From the NCBI GenBank assembly GCA_964638865.1, contig CAZXBG010000184.1:1-6301 (forward strand): 6,301 nucleotides of DNA, written 5' to 3'. The stretch is from UBA7236 sp964638865. Its GTDB lineage: Bacteria > Bacteroidota > Bacteroidia > Chitinophagales > BACL12. Numbering within the stretch: position 1 is the first letter of the stretch; the number at the start of each line of letters is the position of its first letter. Shown here one piece after another: positions 1 to 6,260 of this stretch. The notes beneath the pieces are model-generated. The model ran no database searches, was not told the DNA's origin, and was given only the letters and a program-made list of their open reading frames with translations. The translations under genes were made by a program, and so were the position numbers.

Positions 1-56
1 CTCATTTCTCATCACTCATTTCTCATCACTCATCACTCATCACTCATCACTCATTT
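1..56. repeat. Heptanucleotide tandem repeat array (CTCATCA/CTCATTT)
   Basis: Eight consecutive 7-bp units run from the first base of the window to position 56, with no indels. Units at 1, 15 and 50 are CTCATTT; units at 8, 22, 29, 36 and 43 are CTCATCA. The array continues off the left edge, so its full length is unknown. It lies 22 bp beyond the U-tract of the terminator of the leftward operon, so it is intergenic. In the top-strand direction the unit is the reverse complement of the TGATGAG type seen at the other end of the window. Such arrays often break short-read assemblies, which probably explains why the window ends here. No function can be assigned. Confidence 0.95.
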
Positions 57-78
57 GTTATAATTCCTGTGTCTCTAT

Positions 79-113
79 AAAAAAAGTAAAGGCGGAAATC
101 CCTTCCCGCCTTT
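79..113 (-). terminator. Rho-independent terminator of the sigma/anti-sigma/OMP operon
   Basis: Perfect 8-bp inverted repeat, AAAGGCGG (88-95) and CCGCCTTT (106-113), around a 10-base loop. On the minus strand the stem is followed, after two bases, by seven Ts (79-85 read in complement). It starts 32 bases past the stop codon of the beta-barrel protein gene, the expected place for an intrinsic terminator of leftward transcription. The plus-strand side has only four Ts inside and beyond the stem, so it looks directional. Confidence 0.85.
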
Positions 114-145
114 TAAGTTGACCAAACCTATATAGAAGTTCTTTA

Positions 146-1309
146 TTAAAATCCTTGTCTGATAATAAGACCAACGGAAAATGGGTGCAATTCCGGCCCT
201 TCGCCTTCTTTAAACATTCCATTGATATCATAACTCGCATAGATATTAAAATCGCCATAACCTATCATATAATTTACTTCGTGACGAAAAGGAGCGAGAT
301 TAAAATCATCTTTTACTTTATCAGTTCCGTTATCATTTTCAATTTTTGTTTTTCCTTTCAACATGATTCCCGGACTATATCCAAAACCCATCCTGAAACT
401 TTTGTCAGTATCCCAGGGTTTTGTTTCAAAACCTATAATTAGCGGCAATGTAAAATGTGTGGTAGAGAAACGATTCTTTTTAAAATCGTAAGGTTCTGCT
501 TCTGTATTTTCGAATTCCAAGGTAACAGAATCCATTTTAGGTAACATCACAAACGATTCGTTGTAACGGAAGTTATGCCATTCGAAACTTAACCCATAAT
601 TGAAATTTAAATACCCCTTCGCAATATTTAAGCGTGAACGAAATAAATGTAAATTAACATCCCATGATCCAAAAGCCTTCAGATCTTCCATTGCACTATA
701 TGGAACTTCCACCTGCACCTCATAATCTGCATTTAAATAAGTGTTATATCCAAGATCAAAAAGAAACCATTCCGTTTCATAAACATCAACATAATGATCA
801 TCAATTTCTTCCACGTCAGGAACCTTACCAAAAGATACATCCACATCATCATCACCATCTTCTTTTACGATCAGTCTCCAATTTCCAACAATCACTGAAG
901 TGGAATCACCGGGAAGCGTATCCATTTTATAATTATCTTCATAAGAATATTCACCAAGATCGTTGAGGGCCTCCTGAAGGTCGTTCAATGCATCCTCCAG
1001 ATCTTCATATTCTCCAGAACCGGGAGTTAAATTTTCTGTTTCCGCACGAATGTCTTCAATTTCATCCTGAATATCTTCTATATCATCTTGCATATCCTCA
1101 GAATTACTTACGATTACAGAACCATTTTTACTCACCATATTATTATCAATGATCCAAACATCGCCGTTTGCGGTTGTTATGGTAACCTTTTCTCCTTCCA
1201 CTTTCATAACAGGAGCTTCAGGAGGGGCAGGTGGTGCAGGAGGGGTTACCTGAGCCATAACAATTATTACGTTCATCAGAACTGCTGCAATTAAAATTAA
1301 TTTTTTCAT
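146..1309 (-). CDS. Outer-membrane beta-barrel protein with acidic coiled-coil N-terminal region
   Basis: A 387-residue secreted protein. Residues 1-20 are a clear signal peptide (MKK, a long hydrophobic core, cleavage probably after A19 or Q20). Residues 21-33 are Pro/Ala-rich (PPAPPAPPEAP). A short beta-type segment follows (about 34-68), then two acidic coiled-coil-like stretches with period-7 hydrophobics: about 72-92 (I77, I80, I84, I87) and 101-119 (L104, L108, L111, L115, L118, with ALNDLQE/ALNDLGE repeated exactly). From about residue 180 the chain alternates aromatic and polar residues in beta-strand fashion and ends in Phe, typical of Bam-inserted barrels. This region resembles the small 'outer membrane protein beta-barrel' families of Bacteroidota (PF13568-like); no enzyme motif is visible. 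It is the last gene of the operon, 21 bp after the anti-sigma gene, and is followed by a terminator. The start is set by the signal peptide. The barrel call is good; the specific role is unknown. Confidence 0.8.
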   Translation of the reverse strand: MKKLILIAAVLMNVIIVMAQVTPPAPPAPPEAPVMKVEGEKVTITTANGDVWIIDNNMVSKNGSVIVSNSEDMQDDIEDIQDEIEDIRAETENLTPGSGEYEDLEDALNDLQEALNDLGEYSYEDNYKMDTLPGDSTSVIVGNWRLIVKEDGDDDVDVSFGKVPDVEEIDDHYVDVYETEWFLFDLGYNTYLNADYEVQVEVPYSAMEDLKAFGSWDVNLHLFRSRLNIAKGYLNFNYGLSFEWHNFRYNESFVMLPKMDSVTLEFENTEAEPYDFKKNRFSTTHFTLPLIIGFETKPWDTDKSFRMGFGYSPGIMLKGKTKIENDNGTDKVKDDFNLAPFRHEVNYMIGYGDFNIYASYDINGMFKEGEGPELHPFSVGLIIRQGF

Positions 1310-1330
1310 AATCTACTTTTTTATTGTGTA

Positions 1331-2209
1331 TTAATTATTTGTTTTTTTTCTACTGTAATAATTGAACCCGAAAATATTTACGCTTCGAGTTTTCAAAACC
1401 TCTTCTCCACCTTTCTTTTTTTCAAATGGATCAAAATCGTATTCTAATATTCCGGTAACTACATTTTCCATCTCACCTCCAATTGCTACTGCATCATTCC
1501 ACCAATCCACAACAGTGCTATTGTCATTTAAAGAAATATTCGTTATTTCTTTATCTTTTTTATTGATTTTTGCAAGATCATTATCGAACCTTCTTTTAAC
1601 ATTTTCAATAGAATTTGTATCGTCCCCGGTAGCATCAAATTTAATTTCATCTACATGCGCTAAGTCAATTCCGGTAATAGTATTTATATCGTCTCTCTGC
1701 AAATTCAATTTTTGTTTTTTATCTTCTTGGCCATCTTTGTTTTCGATCTGTTCTTTTGTTTCCTTTTTTTCCTGAGCATAAAATTGTTCGTTTTGTTTTT
1801 TATTATCGTTATTAATATTTGTAACCGAATCTGTATTTCTATCTAAAGCAAGAGGAGTTTCCGTATTTTGATACTCATATTTTTTTATCGCGAGCGGTTG
1901 AGCGGTATCACTATTAAAATATCTTACCCCAATAAACACCATCAACACCGCCGCAACAGCTATGGAATATTTCATCCAACTCCTCATGGTAATAACCCTG
2001 CCACTTTCTTTTTTCTTCAACGCTTCTTTATTAACAAACACAATTGTAGTATCAGGTTGCAATTTTGTTTGTTCGAATAATTCGAGTTCAGCTTTCAACT
2101 CCGGATGAAATTCAAGAAATTCCACCAGTTGTTTGCGCTCAACGTTTGATAAATTACCTTCCAGGTAATCTATCATCCACTCTTCGTAATTATTAATTGT
2201 TATTTTCAT
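1331..2209 (-). CDS. Membrane-anchored anti-sigma factor-like protein, zinc-less type
   Basis: A 292-residue single-pass membrane protein. Residues 1-50 form a helical cytoplasmic domain of the kind found in Bacteroidota anti-sigma factors (YEEWMIDYLEGNLS, then FLEFHPELKAELELFE). The protein contains no cysteine, so it cannot carry the HxxxCxxC zinc site of ZAS-type anti-sigma factors. A basic stretch (KKKESGR, 65-71) precedes one hydrophobic segment at about 80-96, giving N-in topology. The remaining 196 or so residues would be periplasmic: a low-complexity Asn/Lys/Glu/Gln-rich linker (about 110-175), then a more structured region ending with a WWNDAVAIGG segment (236-245) and an aromatic NIFGFNYYSRKK tail. 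The start codon overlaps the sigma-factor stop codon (ATGA), so the two are probably translationally coupled and made in fixed ratio. The inferred role is to sequester the upstream sigma factor. The C-terminal part is not the FecR domain; I do not recognise it. Confidence 0.72.
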   Translation of the reverse strand: MKITINNYEEWMIDYLEGNLSNVERKQLVEFLEFHPELKAELELFEQTKLQPDTTIVFVNKEALKKKESGRVITMRSWMKYSIAVAAVLMVFIGVRYFNSDTAQPLAIKKYEYQNTETPLALDRNTDSVTNINNDNKKQNEQFYAQEKKETKEQIENKDGQEDKKQKLNLQRDDINTITGIDLAHVDEIKFDATGDDTNSIENVKRRFDNDLAKINKKDKEITNISLNDNSTVVDWWNDAVAIGGEMENVVTGILEYDFDPFEKKKGGEEVLKTRSVNIFGFNYYSRKKTNN

Positions 2210-2694
2210 ATTAAATGATGAATGCTAACTAAATATTCTTTTAAACTTTGTCTTGCACGAAAAATATAAACTTTAACCTGACTTTCGCTCAACTGCAATA
2301 TTTCTCCTATCTCATCGTAAGCATAACCTTCATAATCGCGAAGCAATACACAGTTTTTTTGCACTTCCGGTAATTTGGCGAGTGCTTTTTCGATCGCATC
2401 TTTCACATCAACCTGCACATCCGCTGTTCCTCCTTTTGCTGCTTCATCAATTTCCTCCACATAATCCATCCTTTTATGTTTGCGGATATGATCTATCATA
2501 TTGTGATAAGCTGTGCTGAACAGATAACTTTTAGCCTTGTCAAATTGAACATTTTCGTGATTCTTCCATAAAATTTCGAAGGCGTTTTGAACGATATCGT
2601 GCGAATCGTCGTCGCTTCTGAGATTTTTGCGGATGAATCGATAAACACCATCAGCCCATAAATCCACTATCTGGTTATATTCTTTTGGTGTCAT
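2206..2694 (-). CDS. ECF-family RNA polymerase sigma factor
   Basis: A 162-residue sigma-70 family protein of the extracytoplasmic-function group, a usual length for this group. Region 2 spans about residues 8-75: DSHDIVQNAFEILWKN (30-45) matches the core-binding helix, and AKSYLFSTAYHNMIDHIRKHKR (54-75) is the 2.3/2.4 segment that melts and reads the -10 element. After an acidic linker (about 76-98), region 4 spans about 99-155: ALAKLPEVQKNCVLLRDYEGYAYDEIGEILQLSESQVKVYIFRARQSLKEYL, with a helix-turn-helix for the -35 element. I chose the ATG at 2694 because it opens directly into the first region-2 helix. The frame stays open to an ATG at 2763, but the extra 23 residues do not resemble a sigma factor N-terminus. 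It is the first gene of the operon and overlaps the anti-sigma gene by 4 bp. Operons of this kind are often autoregulated; I could not identify its own promoter. Confidence 0.93.
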   Translation of the reverse strand: MTPKEYNQIVDLWADGVYRFIRKNLRSDDDSHDIVQNAFEILWKNHENVQFDKAKSYLFSTAYHNMIDHIRKHKRMDYVEEIDEAAKGGTADVQVDVKDAIEKALAKLPEVQKNCVLLRDYEGYAYDEIGEILQLSESQVKVYIFRARQSLKEYLVSIHHLI

Positions 2695-2899
2695 CCGACA
2701 ATATGGCGTTTGAAATAAAGGAAAGGTTACAATTACACTAAATATTTTTTTTCCGTGCGGCAAATATCGTTATTGGTGGTCTAAAGTGCTCTGTTTTAGG
2801 CAATTTACGTCCAAAATCAACCGAAATATCCGCTAAATATGAAATTTGCGTGAAACACAATACATATTTCTGCGTTAGATTTACAAAAACTATGAACAA
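2695..2899. promoter_or_regulatory. Divergent intergenic region between sigma operon and usp
   Basis: This 205-bp AT-rich non-coding stretch must hold the promoters for both the leftward sigma operon and the rightward stress-protein gene. The best candidate is TAGATTTA at 2876-2883 on the plus strand, a 7-of-8 match to the Bacteroidota -7 element TAnnTTTG, 16 bp before the usp start. It has no TTTG at the usual -33 spacing; the nearest TTTG (2845-2848) is 27 bp upstream, which is too far. On the minus strand there are only partial matches. A three-codon ORF (ATG AAC AAA TGA, 2892-2903) overlaps the usp start codon. No convincing operator palindrome, riboswitch or RNA gene is visible. Regulatory content is certain by position, but the exact sites are not. 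Confidence 0.5.
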
Positions 2900-3751
2900 A
2901 TGAGCATACTTTTTCCAACCGATTTTAGCGATGAATCTGCAAATTCCTTCGAATTTGCACTGAATATTGCAAAAAAATTGAATTTATCCATAACGCTTAT
3001 CCATGTTTATCCTTTGCCAATGACCTTCCCAACTATGGACGAAGGCAGGTTTAACGATATGTCGGAAAACATGATGCAGGTAACAGAAACTGCCATGGAG
3101 GAAAGGTTGAAACTTTTTAAAGATACCCTTCGCGATAAATACAGCAACAGCTATCCCGAAATGATTTCGGTTACCGGCATGTTGAAAATGGGTTTTGTAG
3201 GAGAGGAAGTTGCCCGCGCTGCAAAAGAGATTGACGCTGCCTTTGTAGTTGTGGGTGTGAAAGGGAACAAGGGTATAAAAAGATTTCTCGGTGGAAATGA
3301 TGTTTCCTCAATTATCAGAAAATGTGATAATCCTATTATCTCTGTTCCAGAGAATTATACTTTCAAAACGATACGGAATTTTGCCTATGCTACTGATCTT
3401 ACTTTCAATGATAATTCCATCATAAGCAGAGTAATTGAACTCGCCTCAAATTTTGAAGATTCCCAGATCAAGTGTTTTCATGTACATGACAGTAACCTAG
3501 ACGTTGAGAATGCCATTATTGACGATTTTATCCAACAATATAAAAGCGAGGCAAACCAGAGGATAATCAGTTTTGAACTCATTGATAATGTGAACATTAT
3601 AGACGGAATCGACTACTTTATCCAAAGTCGCGACATTGACCTTCTCGTAGTTCTAAAACAAAAAAAATACTGGCTCGAAGTTTTTGAAGGGAGCATGACA
3701 AAAAAATTAGTATTTCATGAGAACGTTCCGATGTTGATCTATCATGAATGA
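2900..3751 (+). CDS. Tandem UspA-domain universal stress protein
   Basis: A 283-residue cytoplasmic protein made of two universal-stress-protein folds. Domain 1 (about 1-150) opens with SILFPTDFSDES, where D8 is the conserved adenine-pocket acidic residue. It contains G119-xx-G122-x9-G132, the family's ATP-phosphate loop, but followed by Asn133 instead of the usual Ser/Thr, and it closes with NPIISVP. Domain 2 (about 157-283) begins FAYATDLTFNDNS. Its equivalent loop reads VVLKQKKYWLEVFEGSMTKKL, so the first two glycines are missing and ATP binding there is doubtful. This pattern of one intact and one degenerate domain is frequent in two-domain Usp proteins of Bacteroidota. The family binds ATP/AMP and supports survival under starvation or stress; the precise role here is unknown. 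The ATG at 2900 fits the family N-terminus. The gene is transcribed alone; its stop codon lies in a degenerate heptad repeat, and any terminator is hidden in the sequence gap. Confidence 0.93.
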   Translation: MSILFPTDFSDESANSFEFALNIAKKLNLSITLIHVYPLPMTFPTMDEGRFNDMSENMMQVTETAMEERLKLFKDTLRDKYSNSYPEMISVTGMLKMGFVGEEVARAAKEIDAAFVVVGVKGNKGIKRFLGGNDVSSIIRKCDNPIISVPENYTFKTIRNFAYATDLTFNDNSIISRVIELASNFEDSQIKCFHVHDSNLDVENAIIDDFIQQYKSEANQRIISFELIDNVNIIDGIDYFIQSRDIDLLVVLKQKKYWLEVFEGSMTKKLVFHENVPMLIYHE

Positions 3752-3772
3752 GTTCTGAGCTCTGGGTTGACC
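3749..3772. repeat. Degenerate heptad repeat at gap edge
   Basis: Three consecutive 7-bp units, TGAGTTC (3749-3755), TGAGCTC (3756-3762) and TGGGTTG (3763-3769), start exactly on the TGA stop codon of the stress-protein gene and run to within three bases of the N run. The units share the TGAG core and the period with the arrays at both window ends, though they are more diverged. The repeat probably continues into the unsequenced gap and may have caused it. Three degenerate units could arise by chance, so confidence is moderate. Confidence 0.55.
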
Positions 3773-3872
3773 NNNNNNNNNNNNNNNNNNNNNNNNNNNN
3801 NNNNNNNNNNNNNNNNNNNNNNNNNNNNNNNNNNNNNNNNNNNNNNNNNNNNNNNNNNNNNNNNNNNNNNNN
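3773..3872. other. Assembly gap of 100 Ns
   Basis: Exactly 100 undetermined bases between the convergent usp and amidohydrolase genes. A round 100 is the conventional placeholder for a gap of unknown size, so the true distance could differ greatly and an unseen gene cannot be excluded. The visible flanks hold the end of the heptad repeat on the left and 54 bp of AT-rich spacer on the right (3873-3926), where I see no terminator hairpin for the amidohydrolase gene. Any protein read across the Ns is meaningless. Confidence 0.98.
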
Positions 3873-3926
3873 CATTTTTTTATTTCACAGTCACACAGGA
3901 TTTGTATCAATTTTAATGCAATCCGT

Positions 3927-5549
3927 TTATTTTTTCTCAAACATTATTCTTCCTCCAACCACAGTTTGTAATACTTTCACATTCCACAATTCATTTTCAG
4001 GAATAGTCATAATATCTTGTTCAAGAATTGTGTAATCGGCATATTTACCGGGCTCAAGGCTTCCTTTTTCATCTTCTTCAAACGAGGCATAAGCTGCCCA
4101 AATGGTCATGGCTCTTAATGCTTCCTGACGGGTTAATGCATTTTCTTTTTGAAACCCTTTTTCAGGAAAATTCTTTTGGTCTTTTCTTGCTACAGCAGCA
4201 TAAAATCCGAATAGCGGATTTATACTTTCCACCGGAAAATCAGAACCGTTTACGATAAATCCATTTTGTTTTAAAAGTTCTTTATAGGCATAAGCAGATT
4301 TAATTCTTTCTGCACCCAACCTTTCATCCGCCCAATACATATCGCTGGTGCAATGAGTGGGTTGTACAGATGGAATAATGGAATATTTATTGAATTTACT
4401 AATATCATTTTTATTCACCACCTGGCAATGTTCGACACGCCAACGAAGGTCATTTTTCGATTTCAACACTGCGCCGTAAATATCCAAAATAATTCTATTT
4501 GCTGAATCACCAATCGCATGGGTACACATCTGAAATCCCATGTCATATATTTTTTGCGCTTCATTTAAAAGTGTATCGTAGGGAAAATATAATATTCCCG
4601 TATTTCCTGCATCATCCGAATAGGGTTTTAATAATGCGGCACCTCTGCTTCCTAAAGCACCGTCGGCATAATATTTAAAGGCTTGCACTCGCAGATGGTC
4701 CGTGTAAATTCCGCCATTTGTTTTAAAATAATTAAAATTCTTTTCCCCTGCATTAACCATCACATACAAACGCATCTCCAGTTTTTTAGCTTCATCCAAT
4801 GCTTTAATATTTTGTATTTCCCAAACATCCAATCCTGCATCTTGCACAGAAGTTAATCCCACTGCAAAACAATCTTCCTGTGCAATTAATAATGCATTTT
4901 GCAAAAATGTTTTTGTTTTGGTAGGCATTTTTTTGTTGACCAGTTCCATTGCATTATCCAGTAAAATACCGGTGCATTTACCATTTTTTAATTCCACAAC
5001 ACCACCATCAACAACAGTTTTTTCGTTAATTCCGGTCATTTCCAGCGCTTTTGAATTTACAAGGGCTGCATGTCCATCCACCCGAATTAAATAAACAGGT
5101 TTATCAGGGAAAATCTGATCGAGAGCCGTTTTATCCGGAAATTCTTTAATTGGCCAATCATTTTGATCCCAACCTCTGCCAATTACCCAACCGCCTGTTT
5201 TTGAGGTATTGTGTAATTTAATTCTTTCCGTTACATCCAGAAAAGAGGTAGTGTTTTTGAGATCGGTATAAGATTTTTGTATGCCATAATTTAAAAAATG
5301 ACAATGTGGATCAATAAACCCCGGATAAATAAACTTACCCTCCATATCATCTACAGTAAGCGACCAATAATTCGCCATAATAGAATCATTGGAACCTATT
5401 GCCAATATCCTGCCATCAAAAATTGCCATAGCCTGTGCTGTTGAAAATGTGGAATCTACGGTGTAAATTCTTGCATTCATTACAATACGATCGGCCTGAA
5501 TGAGTTCCGGTTTGCTAAAAGAAAAAAGTGCGAGTAAAAAATAAATCAT
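3927..5549 (-). CDS. Metal-dependent amidohydrolase, YtcJ/NfdA-like (Amidohydro_3)
   Basis: A 540-residue enzyme of the amidohydrolase superfamily, close to the usual length of the YtcJ / N-substituted formamide deformylase-like group. It has the small beta-sandwich domain at both ends (ADRIVMNARIYTVDS, 19-33; GSLEPGKYADYTILEQD, 496-512) and a TIM barrel between. Expected metal and catalytic residues are visible: the HxH pair in GFIDPHCH (H82, H84), K292 in FKYYADGALGSRG, H344 in THAIGDSA, H374 in RVEHCQ, and D437 in NGSDFPVE. All are intact, so it should be active in hydrolysing an amide, formamide or related C-N bond; the substrate cannot be predicted. Residues 1-12 (MIYFLLALFSFS) are hydrophobic and may be a signal peptide, but lack the usual basic n-region and lipobox, so location is uncertain. 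The start codon overlaps the stop of the upstream SDR gene (ATGA), suggesting translational coupling. The frame is open further upstream but offers no nearby ATG. Confidence 0.9.
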   Translation of the reverse strand: MIYFLLALFSFSKPELIQADRIVMNARIYTVDSTFSTAQAMAIFDGRILAIGSNDSIMANYWSLTVDDMEGKFIYPGFIDPHCHFLNYGIQKSYTDLKNTTSFLDVTERIKLHNTSKTGGWVIGRGWDQNDWPIKEFPDKTALDQIFPDKPVYLIRVDGHAALVNSKALEMTGINEKTVVDGGVVELKNGKCTGILLDNAMELVNKKMPTKTKTFLQNALLIAQEDCFAVGLTSVQDAGLDVWEIQNIKALDEAKKLEMRLYVMVNAGEKNFNYFKTNGGIYTDHLRVQAFKYYADGALGSRGAALLKPYSDDAGNTGILYFPYDTLLNEAQKIYDMGFQMCTHAIGDSANRIILDIYGAVLKSKNDLRWRVEHCQVVNKNDISKFNKYSIIPSVQPTHCTSDMYWADERLGAERIKSAYAYKELLKQNGFIVNGSDFPVESINPLFGFYAAVARKDQKNFPEKGFQKENALTRQEALRAMTIWAAYASFEEDEKGSLEPGKYADYTILEQDIMTIPENELWNVKVLQTVVGGRIMFEKK

Positions 5550-6259
5550 AATACAATTCTTTGAATAGTTTCCTTCATTGTATACGCATTATCTACAATT
5601 TCAAGATACTTTTCTGCCACAGCGTGCACATCATAAAGTTGTTTATTTTTATTGAGATCTACAAATTTTTCTCTGCGGGAAAAAACACCGGGATCCACAT
5701 TTCTTATCTGTTCCTGCATGGCAGTATCCATTACACCGGGCGCTACGGAGAAAAATTTAATATTATTTAATATCAATTCCTGTTCTTTTGCAATACAGAG
5801 GGTGAGCATTTCCAATGCCGATTTGCTGGCACAGTATATTCCCCAACCGTCGTAAGGTGTATTAGCAGCGCCGGAAGAAACATTAATAACAACTTTTTTA
5901 CATTCCAATCCCGAATATTCGGTTATAAATTTTCCCATTAAAATATGGGGGGAAATGCAATTCAGGTTATAAGTTTCAATAATGGTTTCCTCATCAACAT
6001 TTCCAACAAATCCTATTTTTCCAAGTGACCCGGCATTATTGATTAAAACAACCAGATCATTTTTATTAAAGGGTTCAAATGCAAATTTTTTTGTTTGTTC
6101 CAGATCAGAAAGATCTATTGTATGATGCACATAATTAGGATGAGAAATAGTTTGATGTCGCGATAATCCGAATACTTTTGAGTTTCCACGCATTAAAACT
6201 TTTTGAGCAATTGCATTTCCTAAACCGGAACCTGTACCTGTAATGAACCAATTTTGCAT
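5546..6259 (-). CDS. Short-chain dehydrogenase/reductase, sepiapterin/benzil reductase-like
   Basis: A 237-residue classical SDR with a Rossmann fold. The cofactor loop is TGTGSGLG (7-14), followed by R34 after beta-2 (GLSRH), which favours NADP(H). NNAG is at 74-77, the catalytic Asn is probably N100, Ser S129 (INVSSG), and the Tyr/Lys pair is Y142-CAS-K146. The usual APG turn is at 173-175, continuing GVMDTAMQEQIRNVDP and a long tail (about 180-225). That tail resembles sepiapterin reductase and the YueD-type benzil reductases more than the fatty-acid or sugar SDRs. The likely reaction is NADPH-dependent reduction of a ketone or dicarbonyl; the true substrate is unknown, and neither neighbour points to pterin metabolism. 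The ATG at 6259 fits, as MQNWFITG begins beta-1 directly. Its upstream region is a heptad repeat beginning one base away, with no visible ribosome binding site. It overlaps the amidohydrolase gene by 4 bp. Confidence 0.93.
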   Translation of the reverse strand: MQNWFITGTGSGLGNAIAQKVLMRGNSKVFGLSRHQTISHPNYVHHTIDLSDLEQTKKFAFEPFNKNDLVVLINNAGSLGKIGFVGNVDEETIIETYNLNCISPHILMGKFITEYSGLECKKVVINVSSGAANTPYDGWGIYCASKSALEMLTLCIAKEQELILNNIKFFSVAPGVMDTAMQEQIRNVDPGVFSRREKFVDLNKNKQLYDVHAVAEKYLEIVDNAYTMKETIQRIVL

Positions 6260-6260
6260 A

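Noticed and set aside
1..56. CRISPR array
   Set aside because: The repeats are 7 bp with no spacers and there are no cas genes nearby.
155..1294. Plus-strand open frames within the beta-barrel gene, including a His-rich one near 664-966
   Set aside because: They lie antisense to a well-supported secreted protein. The His-rich composition comes from complementing the GAT/GAC/GAA-rich acidic codons, not from a metal-binding protein.
1362..2080. Plus-strand open frames opposite the anti-sigma gene
   Set aside because: The Ser/Phe-rich translation is the antisense of a Lys/Asn/Glu-rich gene; no domain or start context supports it.
2695..2760. Classical ECF-type promoter upstream of the sigma gene (GTAAC ... 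CGCC-like on the minus strand)
   Set aside because: The match is partial, ECF promoter consensus is not known for this sigma factor, and the AT-rich context makes such matches common.
2695..2763. Longer sigma factor start at the ATG at 2763, adding 23 residues
   Set aside because: The extension (MPHGKKIFSVIVTFPLF...) does not look like a sigma-factor N-terminus, while the internal ATG at 2694 opens straight into region 2.
3873..3926. Terminator for the amidohydrolase gene around CACAGTCACACAG
   Set aside because: The sequence is a direct repeat (CTGTG on the minus strand), not an inverted one, so it cannot form a stem.
3618..4035. Open frames on both strands that read across the N run
   Set aside because: They exist only because Ns are translated as unknown residues; the flanking parts are antisense or frame shadows of the usp and amidohydrolase genes.
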